Counted from the first letter of the stretch, positions 28,296 through 37,219 are shown. The stretch: 64,000 bases of DNA from Thermocrinis albus DSM 14484 (GCF_000025605.1 NC_013894.1:667529-731528), one strand, 5' to 3'. Numbers and translations are program-made. The notes: generated from the letters alone by a model not told the origin.

Positions 28296-28311
28296 AGCAA
28301 TATTCATACCA
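28296..28311 (-). promoter_or_regulatory. Sigma54 promoter of the porin-ureG-ureD operon
   Basis: The minus strand reads TGGTATGAATATTGCT, with TGG and TTGCT at exact RpoN spacing. It overlaps the 5' end of the longest porin frame, which fixes the real start at 28271 (24 nt downstream, with a GGAGGG ribosome site). A near copy of the candidate activator motif lies about 100 bp upstream. Confidence 0.78.
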
Positions 28312-28330
28312 GATCGATTAACATTTATTA

Positions 28331-28356
28331 AATCTTAAATAAGAATCTTAAATAAG
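28331..28356. repeat. Tandem 13-bp repeat (2 units) upstream of porin
   Basis: AATCTTAAATAAG occurs twice in direct succession between the porin promoter and the candidate activator site. It could be simple slippage or a second regulatory site. Confidence 0.7.
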
Positions 28357-28410
28357 AGAAATAAGAGGGTATCATGCACTGCTTGATTATATGTAATGAT
28401 TGTATATTTT

Positions 28411-28430
28411 AAACAAAAATGTTAACAATA
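28411..28430. promoter_or_regulatory. Candidate enhancer site, copy 3
   Basis: The sequence AAACAAAAATGTTAACAATA matches the core ACAAAATTGTTAACA of copies 1 and 2 with one change and contains the palindrome TGTTAACA. It is about 100 bp upstream of the porin sigma54 promoter, close to the spacing at the ureohydrolase and ureB promoters. Confidence 0.5.
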
Positions 28431-28500
28431 AAGTATGACTGCTGTAATATTAGCAAAGTTTATCGGAAAACCTTAGCAGGAAGGCATCTAAAAAAAGGTA

Positions 28501-29076
28501 TCAGTGGGGAATACGGTTTTTGAAGGCAAATACCCTCTGAAGCATTGTTATAAAAGAACCAAAAAGTATAACGAGGATAGATACTTCTACCATGTTAAGA
28601 ACTATTCCTACAAGTAATGTTAGCCATCTTTCTGTCCTCTCAAAAGTCCCGACATTTAGAGTGTATCCAAGACTCTCAGCTCTTGCTTTGGCATAACTCA
28701 CTCCAAAAGAAAACACCAAAGCAAGTAGGGACAAAAAAGATAAGTAATCCTCTTCTGATGAAAGGCTAATGGCTATGAAAGGTGAAGCATCAGAAAATCT
28801 GTCTACAAGAGAATCTAAAAAGGCACCGAACTCACTTCTAGTTCCGTTTTTTCTCGCGAGAGAACCATCTATGGCATCCGCAAGACCACCTAAAGCGAGG
28901 AACACAAAACTCCAAAGGTGCATATGCATGTAAAGAAAGACAGAACCTACTATGACAAGGACTAAACCTAAAAGAGTTATTGTATTGGGACTTACATGCG
29001 CTTTTGTAAGCGCAGTCAGTACTGGCTGTATGCTTCTCTCAAAGTGAGGTTTTATCTCTCTTACTAAATAACTCAT
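28501..29076 (-). CDS. CDP-alcohol phosphatidyltransferase family protein (copy 2)
   Basis: A 191-residue membrane enzyme with the full signature DGSLARKNGTRSEFGAFLDS followed by LVD. It is similar along its whole length to the protein at 10652-11230 (shared MSYL-REIKP start, GAFLDS, FGVSYA-ARAE, NVG-FER-ERW, TMLQRV), roughly half identical by eye. The two share strand and flank the nitrogen island. It follows tRNA-Ser in the selB-selA direction. The acceptor alcohol is unknown. Confidence 0.87.
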   Translation of the reverse strand: MSYLVREIKPHFERSIQPVLTALTKAHVSPNTITLLGLVLVIVGSVFLYMHMHLWSFVFLALGGLADAIDGSLARKNGTRSEFGAFLDSLVDRFSDASPFIAISLSSEEDYLSFLSLLALVFSFGVSYAKARAESLGYTLNVGTFERTERWLTLLVGIVLNMVEVSILVILFGSFITMLQRVFAFKNRIPH

Positions 29077-29088
29077 CTTTTTACCTTA

Positions 29089-29178
29089 CGGCGAGGGAGG
29101 GATTCGAACCCCCGGTGGGCCGTGAAGACCCACAGCGATTTTCGAGACCGCCCCGTTCGGCCACTCCGGCACCTCGCC
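29089..29178 (-). tRNA. tRNA-Ser (anticodon CGA)
   Basis: On the minus strand a class II tRNA is seen: acceptor GGCGAGG/CCTCGCC, anticodon stem GCGGT/ATCGC with loop CTCGAAA giving anticodon CGA, a long variable arm (GTGGGTCTTCACGGCCCAC region) and T arm GGGGGTTCGAATCCCTCC. The discriminator is G, as usual for tRNA-Ser. It lies between selA and the island-edge phosphatidyltransferase. It is not tRNA-Sec, which would have anticodon TCA. Confidence 0.94.
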
Positions 29179-29184
29179 TGCTTA

Positions 29185-30531
29185 TTAAATTATAGCTTCC
29201 TCCACTATCTTGGGAAGTTCCTCAAGGTCTTCAGGAAGGAGGGTTCTTGTGTCCAGCAAAAGGGTATCCCTCTTTACACGAACTATGACGGGTGTGCTGG
29301 CGTCCATAAGTTTTCTCTCCAATTGAGACACGCTCATGGTCCTGTGCTTTATGGCGACACAGTAGGTGGGTAAGTAAAGGTGGGGTAACGCACCGCCACC
29401 ACACTGAGAGAAATCCTTTATGATCCTAACATCAAGATCCTTTATCCTTTTCAGCCTTCTGGCCAGAAGTTTAGCTCTCCTGTAGAGTTCCTTTTCTTCA
29501 ACCGTCAACATTCTTATAACTGGTATCTCGTGGTGACGTTTCTCCATATACAACCTCAAGGTCATCTCCAGCGCCGATAAGGTGAGTTTGTCTACACGTA
29601 CCACCCTACTGATGGGGTTCCTTCTGAGAGGTTCGATCAGGTGACGTTGCCCCACTATTATACCCACCTGTGGACCTCCCAACAGTTTGTCACCGCTACC
29701 CGACACCACATGTACTCCCTTCTTTATAAGATCACGGAAGGAGGGTTCGTAGATGTCGAGGCCCATATCTCTTAAGTCTACAACGGCACCGCTTCCCGCA
29801 TCGTAGTAGACGGGTAAACTCAGTTGGAGAAGATCCTCTATCTTTACCTCTTCCACAAAGCCTTCCATGTAGAAGTTACTTCTGTGTACCTTCATGATGA
29901 AGGCTGTGTTGGGAGTGATGGCTTCTATGTAATCTTTTAACCTTGTTCTGTTGGTGGTACCTACTTCCACCAGTATGGCTCCCGCCGCTTTCATAATATC
30001 AGGTATGCGAAAGGAGCCGCCTATCTCCACCAGTTCGCCCCTTGAGACTATCACCTCTTTGTTTTTGGCATGAGTGTTGAGGATCAGAAAAACGGCTGAG
30101 GCATTGTTGTTGACCACATGAGCACTCTCCGCTCCCGTCAAACACACCAAGTACTCCTCCACCAACTCCACTCTTGATCCCCTGCAGCCTGTAGTCAGAT
30201 CAAACTCCAGGTTAGAGTAATGGGAAGCTATCATACTAACGAAGCGTACGACGTCTTCATGCAGGGGTGCCCTACCTAAGTTAGTGTTTATCACCACCCC
30301 CGTAGCGTTTATCACCCTCTTCAACCGTGTTTCTGACAACTTTCGTATCTCCTTCTCAACATCTTCCAGAAGGTTCTCGGTAGTATGTCTCAAACCGGCT
30401 TTTATCTCCTTCCTGTACCTCTCCAAGACTCTTCTAGCCCCCTCCTTTATGTATTCCTCCCTGTACTTTCCCCTGAAGTGGTCTAAAAGTCGTGAAACCT
30501 GAGGCAGTGATCTCAGAAGGTGTTCCCTCAT
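29185..30531 (-). CDS. selA: L-seryl-tRNA(Sec) selenium transferase
   Basis: A 448-residue PLP enzyme that converts seryl-tRNA(Sec) to selenocysteinyl-tRNA(Sec) using selenophosphate. Visible features: RVINATGVVINTNLGRAPLH, NNNASAVFLILNTHAKNKEV, EVGTTNRTRLKDY, KVHRSNFYMEGF and the PLP-lysine region VVSGSGDKLLGGPQVGIIVG. The stop lies 7 nt before tRNA-Ser, and the start overlaps selB by 4 nt. It indicates that this organism decodes UGA as selenocysteine; no selenoprotein gene was recognised in the window. Confidence 0.96.
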   Translation of the reverse strand: MREHLLRSLPQVSRLLDHFRGKYREEYIKEGARRVLERYRKEIKAGLRHTTENLLEDVEKEIRKLSETRLKRVINATGVVINTNLGRAPLHEDVVRFVSMIASHYSNLEFDLTTGCRGSRVELVEEYLVCLTGAESAHVVNNNASAVFLILNTHAKNKEVIVSRGELVEIGGSFRIPDIMKAAGAILVEVGTTNRTRLKDYIEAITPNTAFIMKVHRSNFYMEGFVEEVKIEDLLQLSLPVYYDAGSGAVVDLRDMGLDIYEPSFRDLIKKGVHVVSGSGDKLLGGPQVGIIVGQRHLIEPLRRNPISRVVRVDKLTLSALEMTLRLYMEKRHHEIPVIRMLTVEEKELYRRAKLLARRLKRIKDLDVRIIKDFSQCGGGALPHLYLPTYCVAIKHRTMSVSQLERKLMDASTPVIVRVKRDTLLLDTRTLLPEDLEELPKIVEEAII

Positions 30532-32255
30532 CTTACAAAAAACCTCCTGTCTCCTTCCCGTCTGGTTACACCTAGCCTGTCCAGATACTCCAAAAGAGGT
30601 ATAAGGTACTTCCTGGTAAGACCGAGGGTTGTCTTAGCATCCTGGACACTGAAGCTTGATCCCAACCCCCTTAGTTTTTCCACCATCCTGTGCAAAGTCT
30701 GATCTGTCACGTAAAGGTACGCCCCGAGACTATGAACAACCCCTCTTCTTACCGCCACAGGTAGTATGTCCCTAAACTCTTGAAGGTCCTTCTCTTCCTT
30801 TATACTGTCCCCCATGTACTCTACGAGCCTTTTGAAAACATCCAGTTTATTAATATCGGACCTTGTCTCATCCAGTATGTAACCTTCCACCCTCCTGTAA
30901 CCCTTCGTATCTTCCAGCAAGAACTGGAGCAAAACTTGGTCTATTCCCAGAAGGGACCTTACTTCCTCTACGTGAAGGGGATATTCCGCTTTTGTCAAAA
31001 TATCCCTGAGCCTCTTCTTCAAGTTCTCCACCACTGACGGGTCGTACAGCTTATCACCTACCCTCACGGCCCTCAGTTTCTGGGGATTTACATGTCTACC
31101 GTAGGCGGAAGAGATCCTCTTTAGCTCCACACCCTTTACTCCAGCTTCCTTCAGCATGTAAGATGCAAGATGGTTTGTCAAAAGATCCACGTTCTGCCGT
31201 ATGAAGTTGCTGCTCCTCCTTATAGGAAGGGGGTGGAGGACTCTGTAACTCCCACACAGTTTACCACTGGAGTCAAGGATCGGACCCATGTCTCCCACGA
31301 AGGCTACCACTGGTTCCTCAAGATCAAGTAGATAGATGCTCTCCTCTACACGTCGCCCCCTGAACTTCACCTCCCTCATCCAGTGGAAGAGGGTCTTTAC
31401 TCCTTCGGGCAACTTTCCTCTCACATGAGCTATGAGTCTCCTCGTCTTGATAGCCTCCCCCTTCTTCACCAGCATATCCCCTCTCTTCACCTGTTTCACA
31501 TCTACCTCTGGTAGGTTCACCGCCAACCTTTCGCCCGCCTTTCCCTCCTTTACCCAAGCACCGTGGTTTTGCATTCTTCTGATCCTAGAAGATACTCCCG
31601 CAGGTTCCAACACCACCGTGTCACCTTCCCTTATACGACCACTAACACAGCTACCTCTCACCACTGTACCGTATCCTTTCACCAGAAAAGCGGAGTCCAC
31701 ACAGAGACGGAAGAAGGTCTCCTCCTCGTAGAGAGATAAGAGTTCTGTAGCGTACTCCTTTATAGACAGTTTCAAGGTATCTATACCCGTACCTAGCAGA
31801 GCGCTCACCTCCAGTATACACTTAGGATGTATACCTTCTCTTTTCAAAAACTCCTCCACCTCTATCCTTGCTAAACTTAAGATCTCAGTATCCACTTTGT
31901 CTGTTTTGGTTAAAACGACGATACAGTGCTGGATACCGAAGGAGGCCATAAGTCTAACGTGATCAACTGTCTGAGGCATTACACCTTCTGAGGCATCTAC
32001 CACCAGGAGGACTCCCTTCACACAGGAAAGACCTGCCACGGCGTTCTTTATAAAACGTTCGTGTCCAGGTATGTCTATGAGCTCCACTCTCAGGTTACTC
32101 TCCGGAAAATCGAGAAAGGCGAAACCAAAATCTATACTCATACCTCTTCTCTTCTCTTCCGGAAGGCGATCGGTGTCTATACCTGTCAGAGCCTTCACCA
32201 ACGTTGTCTTCCCATGATCTACGTGACCTGCTGTTCCAAGACTTACAAATCTCAT
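30528..32255 (-). CDS. selB: Selenocysteine-specific elongation factor
   Basis: A translation GTPase of about 575 residues: G1 GTAGHVDHGKTTLVKAL, G3 DIPGHERFIKNAV, G4 LTKTDKVD, EF-Tu-like beta barrels, then winged-helix repeats at the C-terminus that bind the SECIS hairpin. The open frame extends to 32498, but codons before 32255 lie over the divergent CBS/GGDEF gene and have no homology; MRFVSLGTAGHVDHG is the family N-terminus. An alternative start at 32279 has a better ribosome site but adds eight residues. It is in an operon with selA. Confidence 0.95.
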   Translation of the reverse strand: MRFVSLGTAGHVDHGKTTLVKALTGIDTDRLPEEKRRGMSIDFGFAFLDFPESNLRVELIDIPGHERFIKNAVAGLSCVKGVLLVVDASEGVMPQTVDHVRLMASFGIQHCIVVLTKTDKVDTEILSLARIEVEEFLKREGIHPKCILEVSALLGTGIDTLKLSIKEYATELLSLYEEETFFRLCVDSAFLVKGYGTVVRGSCVSGRIREGDTVVLEPAGVSSRIRRMQNHGAWVKEGKAGERLAVNLPEVDVKQVKRGDMLVKKGEAIKTRRLIAHVRGKLPEGVKTLFHWMREVKFRGRRVEESIYLLDLEEPVVAFVGDMGPILDSSGKLCGSYRVLHPLPIRRSSNFIRQNVDLLTNHLASYMLKEAGVKGVELKRISSAYGRHVNPQKLRAVRVGDKLYDPSVVENLKKRLRDILTKAEYPLHVEEVRSLLGIDQVLLQFLLEDTKGYRRVEGYILDETRSDINKLDVFKRLVEYMGDSIKEEKDLQEFRDILPVAVRRGVVHSLGAYLYVTDQTLHRMVEKLRGLGSSFSVQDAKTTLGLTRKYLIPLLEYLDRLGVTRREGDRRFFVR

Positions 32256-32277
32256 ATTAAGGTTAAATTTTAAGTTC

Positions 32278-34746
32278 ATGCTGAGTGTTCCTCTCAGAGA
32301 GGTTATAGGGGGAGAGGATCCTGTCATTTCGGCAGACTGCACACTTCGGGAAGCTACAGAGGTCATGAGGGAGAAGGGGAGAGGTTTTGTAGTACTGGAG
32401 GAGAACGGTAGAGTGGTGGGCCTGCTAACGGAGAGGGATATCGTACGGCTCGTGGCGGAGAACGTCTCTTTGGAGGAGAAGGCTCTGACGTATGCCACAA
32501 CTCACATAATGCAGGTACGGGAAGATAGGGATGTCCTGTATGCTCTGAGTTTGATGCTGGAGAACAACATAAGGAGACTCGTGGTGGTGGACGGTAGCGG
32601 ACGTAGGCGCGGTTGCGTCACCATGCAGGAGTTACTGAGGTACGTGGAAGAGGATCTCCTTCGCAGAAGAATCAAGGTGAGGGAGGTAGTAGGAAGAGAG
32701 TTCCTCTTCTTAGAGGCCACCGCTACTCTGAGAGATGCTGTCAAACTTATGAAGGAGAAGGATATAGGTGCCCTACCAGTGCTGGAAGGTGGAAGAATTC
32801 TTGGTATCATCACGGAGAGGCAGTGTTTATCCTTTGCCCTGGAAGGTCTCCTGGACAGTCCGTTGAAAAATCTGCCTCTGTTACCGGTGCATGTAGTAGA
32901 TGACGAAGCCTATCTGGATGAAGCTCTGAAGATCATGGAGACCACCAACACCACCCACTTGGTAGTGCTGAAGGAGGGGATACCTGCCGGCGTGCTCAGT
33001 TACAGAGATGTAGTAAAAAGCCTGGATAAGGATTATGCCGTGCTGGTGGAAAGAAAACTAAGACACACCAAGGATGTTCTTGATATGTTTCCTGAATGCG
33101 TACTGGAGGTACTGGATGTGGTGGATCAGCAACTGGTTATATGGCTCAACAGAAGAGCCCGCGAAACTTTTGGAAATCTCCTGGACCAACCTGTAACCAC
33201 CCTCATACCTGAGGAGGACTGGAGTTTTATTCTCATGCGCCTCCTTAAGGAGGGGAGGGTAGAAAGGGTACTTTTTCGATCAGGGCAGCGAGTGTACGAA
33301 CTTTCCGCTTCCTACCTGCGTGTAGATTCCTCGGAGGAGAGGGGTAGAATAAAGATGCTTCTGAGAGATGTGTCCGAGGATCACAGCCGACAGATGCTCC
33401 TTCAGAAGGAACTGGAGGTTCTAAAACGTGTCATAAACAACACCGAGGACATGATCATCATATATGAGGCCAACACTGGGAGAATTGTGCTTTGGAACAG
33501 GGCGGTGGTCCGAAAACTGGGCTACGAGGACGAGCAGTTGTCGGAGAAGACCATATACGATCTCGTGGCTGAGGACCCTCAGTACATAAGGCATAACATA
33601 GACAGGATATTGAGGAAGGGGGAGGTGATCAGGGGCAAAAGACATTACAGGGACATTTACGGTGAACTTCTTCCTGTGGAGATAGTAGCCACCCGTGTGG
33701 ATCTAAACACCCTTCCCCATATTCTCATCGTGGCCCGTGACATCTCTGAGAGGATTAAACTGGAGAGAGCATTGCACAAGCGCATGGAGGAGTTAGATAG
33801 TATTCACCAGTTTTTGCTACACATGGGCAGATGTTCATCAGAGGAGGAGGCTTACAGTATACTGGCTCACACCCTCACCCACACAGTGGGTGTAGAGCTT
33901 CTGGCGTGTTTTAAGGTGAACCCTTCCCTCAACAGGATAGTTTCTTTTTCCCTTTTTGGAAAAGGAGATTACACACCGTGTCTTGAAACGGAACCTTACG
34001 GATGTAAGGTGTTCAGTTCCCCACAACCTTTTCTTTACAGAGACAGAACCTCTTACTCCTGCCCACTCTTTAAAGCAGATGCCGGATCGTACCTCTGTAT
34101 GGCGGTGGTTTCGGCAGGGAGAGTTATAGCTCTGGTCTCCATGCTGTCTAAAAAGGAAGGGTTTTTCACCGAGGAGAGGGTGAGGTTTGTGGAAAACATA
34201 GTGAACGCCTTCTCCCCTTACGTATCCAATCTCAGACTTCTGGAGATAACCAAAGAGCTGTCCATACGAGATCCCCTCACCAACTTATACAACAGACGCT
34301 TCGTCATGGAGTTCCTGGAAAGAGAGTTAGAAAGAGCAAAAAGATACTCAAAACCTCTCTCGGTGATACTGGCAGATCTGGACAACTTTAAGACCATTAA
34401 CGACACTTACGGACACCACGTGGGGGACGAGTGTCTTCAGACCTTTGCCCATGTTCTAAACAGGGTGGTGCGCGGTTCCGATGTGGTGGGAAGGTACGGG
34501 GGAGAGGAGTTCATCCTTGTACTACCAGAAACAGACAAAGAAGGTGCCGCAATGTTGGCGGAAAGAATAAGGCTTGCGGTGAGGAGTAGTTCCATCAGAT
34601 TTACTGGTGGGTGTGTGTATCTCACCGCCAGCTTCGGTGTTGCCTCTTTTCCCGAAGATGGAGAGGATGTAACAACACTGATAAGGGTTGCAGATCAACG
34701 CCTTTATATAGCCAAAAGTCAGGGAAAGGATAGGGTTGTGTGGTGA
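32278..34746 (+). CDS. Diguanylate cyclase with CBS, PAS and GAF-like sensor domains
   Basis: An 822-residue multidomain signalling protein. Residues about 1-255 hold four CBS motifs in two pairs (repeated VVGLLTERDIVRL / ILGIITERQCL / AGVLSYRDVVKS). Residues about 270-490 hold two PAS-like regions (the second NTEDMIIIYEANTGRIVLWN). A GAF-like region spans about 505-650, and a GGDEF domain ends the protein with active site RYGGEEF and I-site RGSD five residues before it, so product inhibition is likely. It makes c-di-GMP, probably in response to adenylate and redox or ligand signals; no membrane segment is seen. Its start codon lies 23 nt from that of divergent selB. Confidence 0.9.
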   Translation: MLSVPLREVIGGEDPVISADCTLREATEVMREKGRGFVVLEENGRVVGLLTERDIVRLVAENVSLEEKALTYATTHIMQVREDRDVLYALSLMLENNIRRLVVVDGSGRRRGCVTMQELLRYVEEDLLRRRIKVREVVGREFLFLEATATLRDAVKLMKEKDIGALPVLEGGRILGIITERQCLSFALEGLLDSPLKNLPLLPVHVVDDEAYLDEALKIMETTNTTHLVVLKEGIPAGVLSYRDVVKSLDKDYAVLVERKLRHTKDVLDMFPECVLEVLDVVDQQLVIWLNRRARETFGNLLDQPVTTLIPEEDWSFILMRLLKEGRVERVLFRSGQRVYELSASYLRVDSSEERGRIKMLLRDVSEDHSRQMLLQKELEVLKRVINNTEDMIIIYEANTGRIVLWNRAVVRKLGYEDEQLSEKTIYDLVAEDPQYIRHNIDRILRKGEVIRGKRHYRDIYGELLPVEIVATRVDLNTLPHILIVARDISERIKLERALHKRMEELDSIHQFLLHMGRCSSEEEAYSILAHTLTHTVGVELLACFKVNPSLNRIVSFSLFGKGDYTPCLETEPYGCKVFSSPQPFLYRDRTSYSCPLFKADAGSYLCMAVVSAGRVIALVSMLSKKEGFFTEERVRFVENIVNAFSPYVSNLRLLEITKELSIRDPLTNLYNRRFVMEFLERELERAKRYSKPLSVILADLDNFKTINDTYGHHVGDECLQTFAHVLNRVVRGSDVVGRYGGEEFILVLPETDKEGAAMLAERIRLAVRSSSIRFTGGCVYLTASFGVASFPEDGEDVTTLIRVADQRLYIAKSQGKDRVVW

Positions 34747-35480
34747 AGGCTGCGGTCATACAGCTACAGATAGATGAAGGGAAAAGCATTAACAACCTCC
34801 AGAAACTTATAACCCTTCTGGCGGATCTTGAAGATCATCTGGTGGTGGTGCCGGAGATGTTTGCATGTGGTTTTCATTATGAGGGAATGAGAGAGCACGC
34901 CAGAGAAACGTGGGAAATTCTCCACACCCTTTTGGATCTGACGAAGCGAAAGTCTATAACCTTTGTAGGAACTTTACCGGAGGAAGAGGACGGTAAACTT
35001 TACAACACCGCCTTTGTCCTATCGGAAGGTGTTCTGGTGGGAAAACGCAGAAAATCAAAACTCTTTCCCCTTTACAAAGAACCCGCTTACTTCCAACCCG
35101 GTGACAGTAATCCCCTTTTTGAGACAAGGCACGGTATCCTGGGGGTGTTGATCTGTTTTGAGCTGAGATTTCCTCAGTTGGGATGGGAGCTGCGCAGGAA
35201 AGGAGCACAGATAATCTGTGTGCCCTCCATGTGGGGCCTTGCCAGAAAGGACCACTTGAGGATACTCTCAAGAGCTAGGGCGATAGAACTTCAGTCCTAT
35301 TTACTTTTGGCCAACGCTTGGGGAGTATCGGGAGATGAGGAGTATGCAGGTTCTTCCGCCATCTTTGGTCCGTGGGGTGAGATCTTGGCCTTTGCAGAAG
35401 TTGGAGATACGGTGCTGAAGGCCAACTTAGACATGGCCCATCTGGAAAAAGTGAGGAAAACTCTGCCGCTTTTCCTTTAA
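34740..35480 (+). CDS. Nitrilase-superfamily carbon-nitrogen hydrolase
   Basis: A 246-residue amidase with the Glu-Lys-Cys triad: VVVPEMFACGFHYEG (Glu), GKRRKSKLFPLYKE (Lys) and GVLICFELRFPQLGWELRR (Cys). The order and short length fit the Nit2/omega-amidase and YafV branch that clears deaminated glutamine or asparagine analogues, or related amides. It starts with GTG overlapping the stop of the GGDEF gene. The substrate is not certain. Confidence 0.87.
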   Translation: MVKAAVIQLQIDEGKSINNLQKLITLLADLEDHLVVVPEMFACGFHYEGMREHARETWEILHTLLDLTKRKSITFVGTLPEEEDGKLYNTAFVLSEGVLVGKRRKSKLFPLYKEPAYFQPGDSNPLFETRHGILGVLICFELRFPQLGWELRRKGAQIICVPSMWGLARKDHLRILSRARAIELQSYLLLANAWGVSGDEEYAGSSAIFGPWGEILAFAEVGDTVLKANLDMAHLEKVRKTLPLFL

Positions 35481-35490
35481 ATTTTTCTAT

Positions 35491-36534
35491 ATGACGGTTA
35501 TACTGGGATACACTTTGGAGGAACTGAGAGAAGAGGTAGTCTCTCTGGGACTGGAGCGTTACAGAGCCGATCAGATCCTCAACTGGGTTTATAAGAAGGG
35601 GGTGACAGACTTTAGCCTCATGACCAACATCTCTAAGAGGGACAGACAGGTTCTGGCAGAACGTTTCTCCTTTCACACCTTGCAGATGATAGATAAGGTG
35701 GAAGCTCCAGATTCGGTAAAGTACCTTTTCAAAACGGAAGACGGCCATACCGTGGAGACAGTGCTCATAAAAGAGAGGGATCATCTCACCCTATGCGTGT
35801 CCTCTCAGGTGGGGTGTGCGGTAGGTTGTAGCTTCTGTGCCACAGCTAGGGATGGTCTCTTGAGAAACCTGAGGACCGAAGAGATAATAGACCAGTTTAT
35901 ACAAGTACAGAAGGACTCTCCTCAGCGCATAAGGAACGTGGTCTTCATGGGAATGGGTGAGCCCTTAGCCAACTATGAGAACGTACGTAAGGCGGTAAAG
36001 GTAATGATAAGTCCGTGGGGATTAGATCTCTCCAAGAGGAGGGTTAGTGTGTCCACCAGCGGTATAATAAGTCAGCTCAAGAAAATGGCCCAAGATCCCG
36101 TCATGAGAGAACTGAACTTGGCGGTTTCTATAAACGCACCTTCTCAGGAGCTAAGAGAGAGGATAATGCCCATATCCAAGACCAACCCTCTCCACGAGCT
36201 TATGGAGGTACTCTACCAGTACCCATACCCCCCCGACAGAAGGATTATGCTGGAGTATGTCCTGATAGAGAAGGTCAACGACGAACCTGAGCATGCCCTG
36301 CAACTCGCCCAACTTCTTAAGGGAAACCCCAAAAAGTTTAAGGTAAACCTCATACCTTATAACCCAGATCCCGAGCTGCCCTACCGTAGACCACCCTTGG
36401 AGAGGGTGTATCGTTTTCAGAAGATCCTGTGGGATAACGGTATATCCACCTTCGTGAGATTCAGCAAAGGTGTCCAAGTCTTTGGAGCGTGTGGACAGCT
36501 GAGAAGCAGAAGAACTTCTGTGGTAAAATGGTAG
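35491..36534 (+). CDS. rlmN: 23S rRNA (adenine-2503-C2) / tRNA methyltransferase RlmN
   Basis: A 347-residue radical-SAM methylase. The iron-sulfur motif CxxxCxxC reads QVGCAVGCSFCAT. MGMGEPLANYENV, the catalytic region SVSTSGIISQLKKM and a C-terminal Cys in FGACGQLRSRR (which forms the methyl-carrying adduct partner) are present. It methylates A2503 of 23S rRNA and A37 of some tRNAs. It lies between a nitrilase gene and lepB, all on the plus strand. Confidence 0.96.
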   Translation: MTVILGYTLEELREEVVSLGLERYRADQILNWVYKKGVTDFSLMTNISKRDRQVLAERFSFHTLQMIDKVEAPDSVKYLFKTEDGHTVETVLIKERDHLTLCVSSQVGCAVGCSFCATARDGLLRNLRTEEIIDQFIQVQKDSPQRIRNVVFMGMGEPLANYENVRKAVKVMISPWGLDLSKRRVSVSTSGIISQLKKMAQDPVMRELNLAVSINAPSQELRERIMPISKTNPLHELMEVLYQYPYPPDRRIMLEYVLIEKVNDEPEHALQLAQLLKGNPKKFKVNLIPYNPDPELPYRRPPLERVYRFQKILWDNGISTFVRFSKGVQVFGACGQLRSRRTSVVKW

Positions 36535-36538
36535 ATCT

Positions 36539-37219
36539 ATGAAGCCACCCGGTTGGTTAAAGGAACTTGTGATTATCCTTCTGGTAGTCCTCTTTATAAG
36601 GACTTTCGTGGCGCAAGCCTACAACATACCTTCGGGATCTATGCAGCCCACCCTCCTTGTGGGAGATTTCATACTGGTCAACAAGCTAGTTTACAGGTTC
36701 TCAGAGCCAAGAAGGGGCGATATAGTGGTTTTTCACTGGCCCAAAGATCCCAGCATAGATTTTGTAAAACGCATAGTAGGTGTTCCGGGAGACACGGTGG
36801 AGATAAGGGGTACTCAGCTGTACATAAACGGTAAGCCGGTACCCATGCGTTTTGTAGGTAGGGGAAACGATATGGGTTCCCCAGTCCTTAAGTATGAAGA
36901 AACCTTGCCCAACGGAGTGACACACATAGTGCAGTTCTATGAAGATCCACCTTTTCCCCGCATGGACTTTGGCCCCATCACTATACCTGACGGTTTCTAC
37001 TTTGTAATGGGTGACAACAGAGATAACAGTGAGGACAGCAGATACTGGGGTCTTCTTCCCAGAGAGAACATAGTAGGTAAAGTTTTTGTCATTTATTTCT
37101 CCGGTGAAGTACCACCTCTTAACTCCACCGATGTCAATGCCCTCACCGGCATACGCCAGATACTTCTGGCGCTTTTAAACCCAAGGTGGGACAGAATAGG
37201 CAAACCCCTCATATGGTAG
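36539..37219 (+). CDS. lepB: Signal peptidase I
   Basis: A 226-residue membrane protease with one N-terminal anchor (LVIILLVVLFIRTFVAQAY). The catalytic Ser is in NIPSGSMQPTLLVGD, the general-base Lys in DFVKRIVGVPGDTVE, and box E reads FVMGDNRDNSEDSRYWG. It removes signal peptides from exported proteins on the periplasmic side. The start is 4 nt after rlmN; the 3' end overlaps the convergent gene by 11 bp. Confidence 0.96.
   Translation: MKPPGWLKELVIILLVVLFIRTFVAQAYNIPSGSMQPTLLVGDFILVNKLVYRFSEPRRGDIVVFHWPKDPSIDFVKRIVGVPGDTVEIRGTQLYINGKPVPMRFVGRGNDMGSPVLKYEETLPNGVTHIVQFYEDPPFPRMDFGPITIPDGFYFVMGDNRDNSEDSRYWGLLPRENIVGKVFVIYFSGEVPPLNSTDVNALTGIRQILLALLNPRWDRIGKPLIW

Noticed and set aside
29089-29178. 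tRNA-Ser as an att site with a matching fragment at the other island edge
   Set aside because: No copy of the tRNA 3' end is visible near 11230-11260 and no integrase gene is present.
32256-32498. 81-residue N-terminal extension of SelB
   Set aside because: It lies antisense over the CBS domain of the divergent gene and has no similarity to SelB; the GTPase N-terminus begins at 32255.
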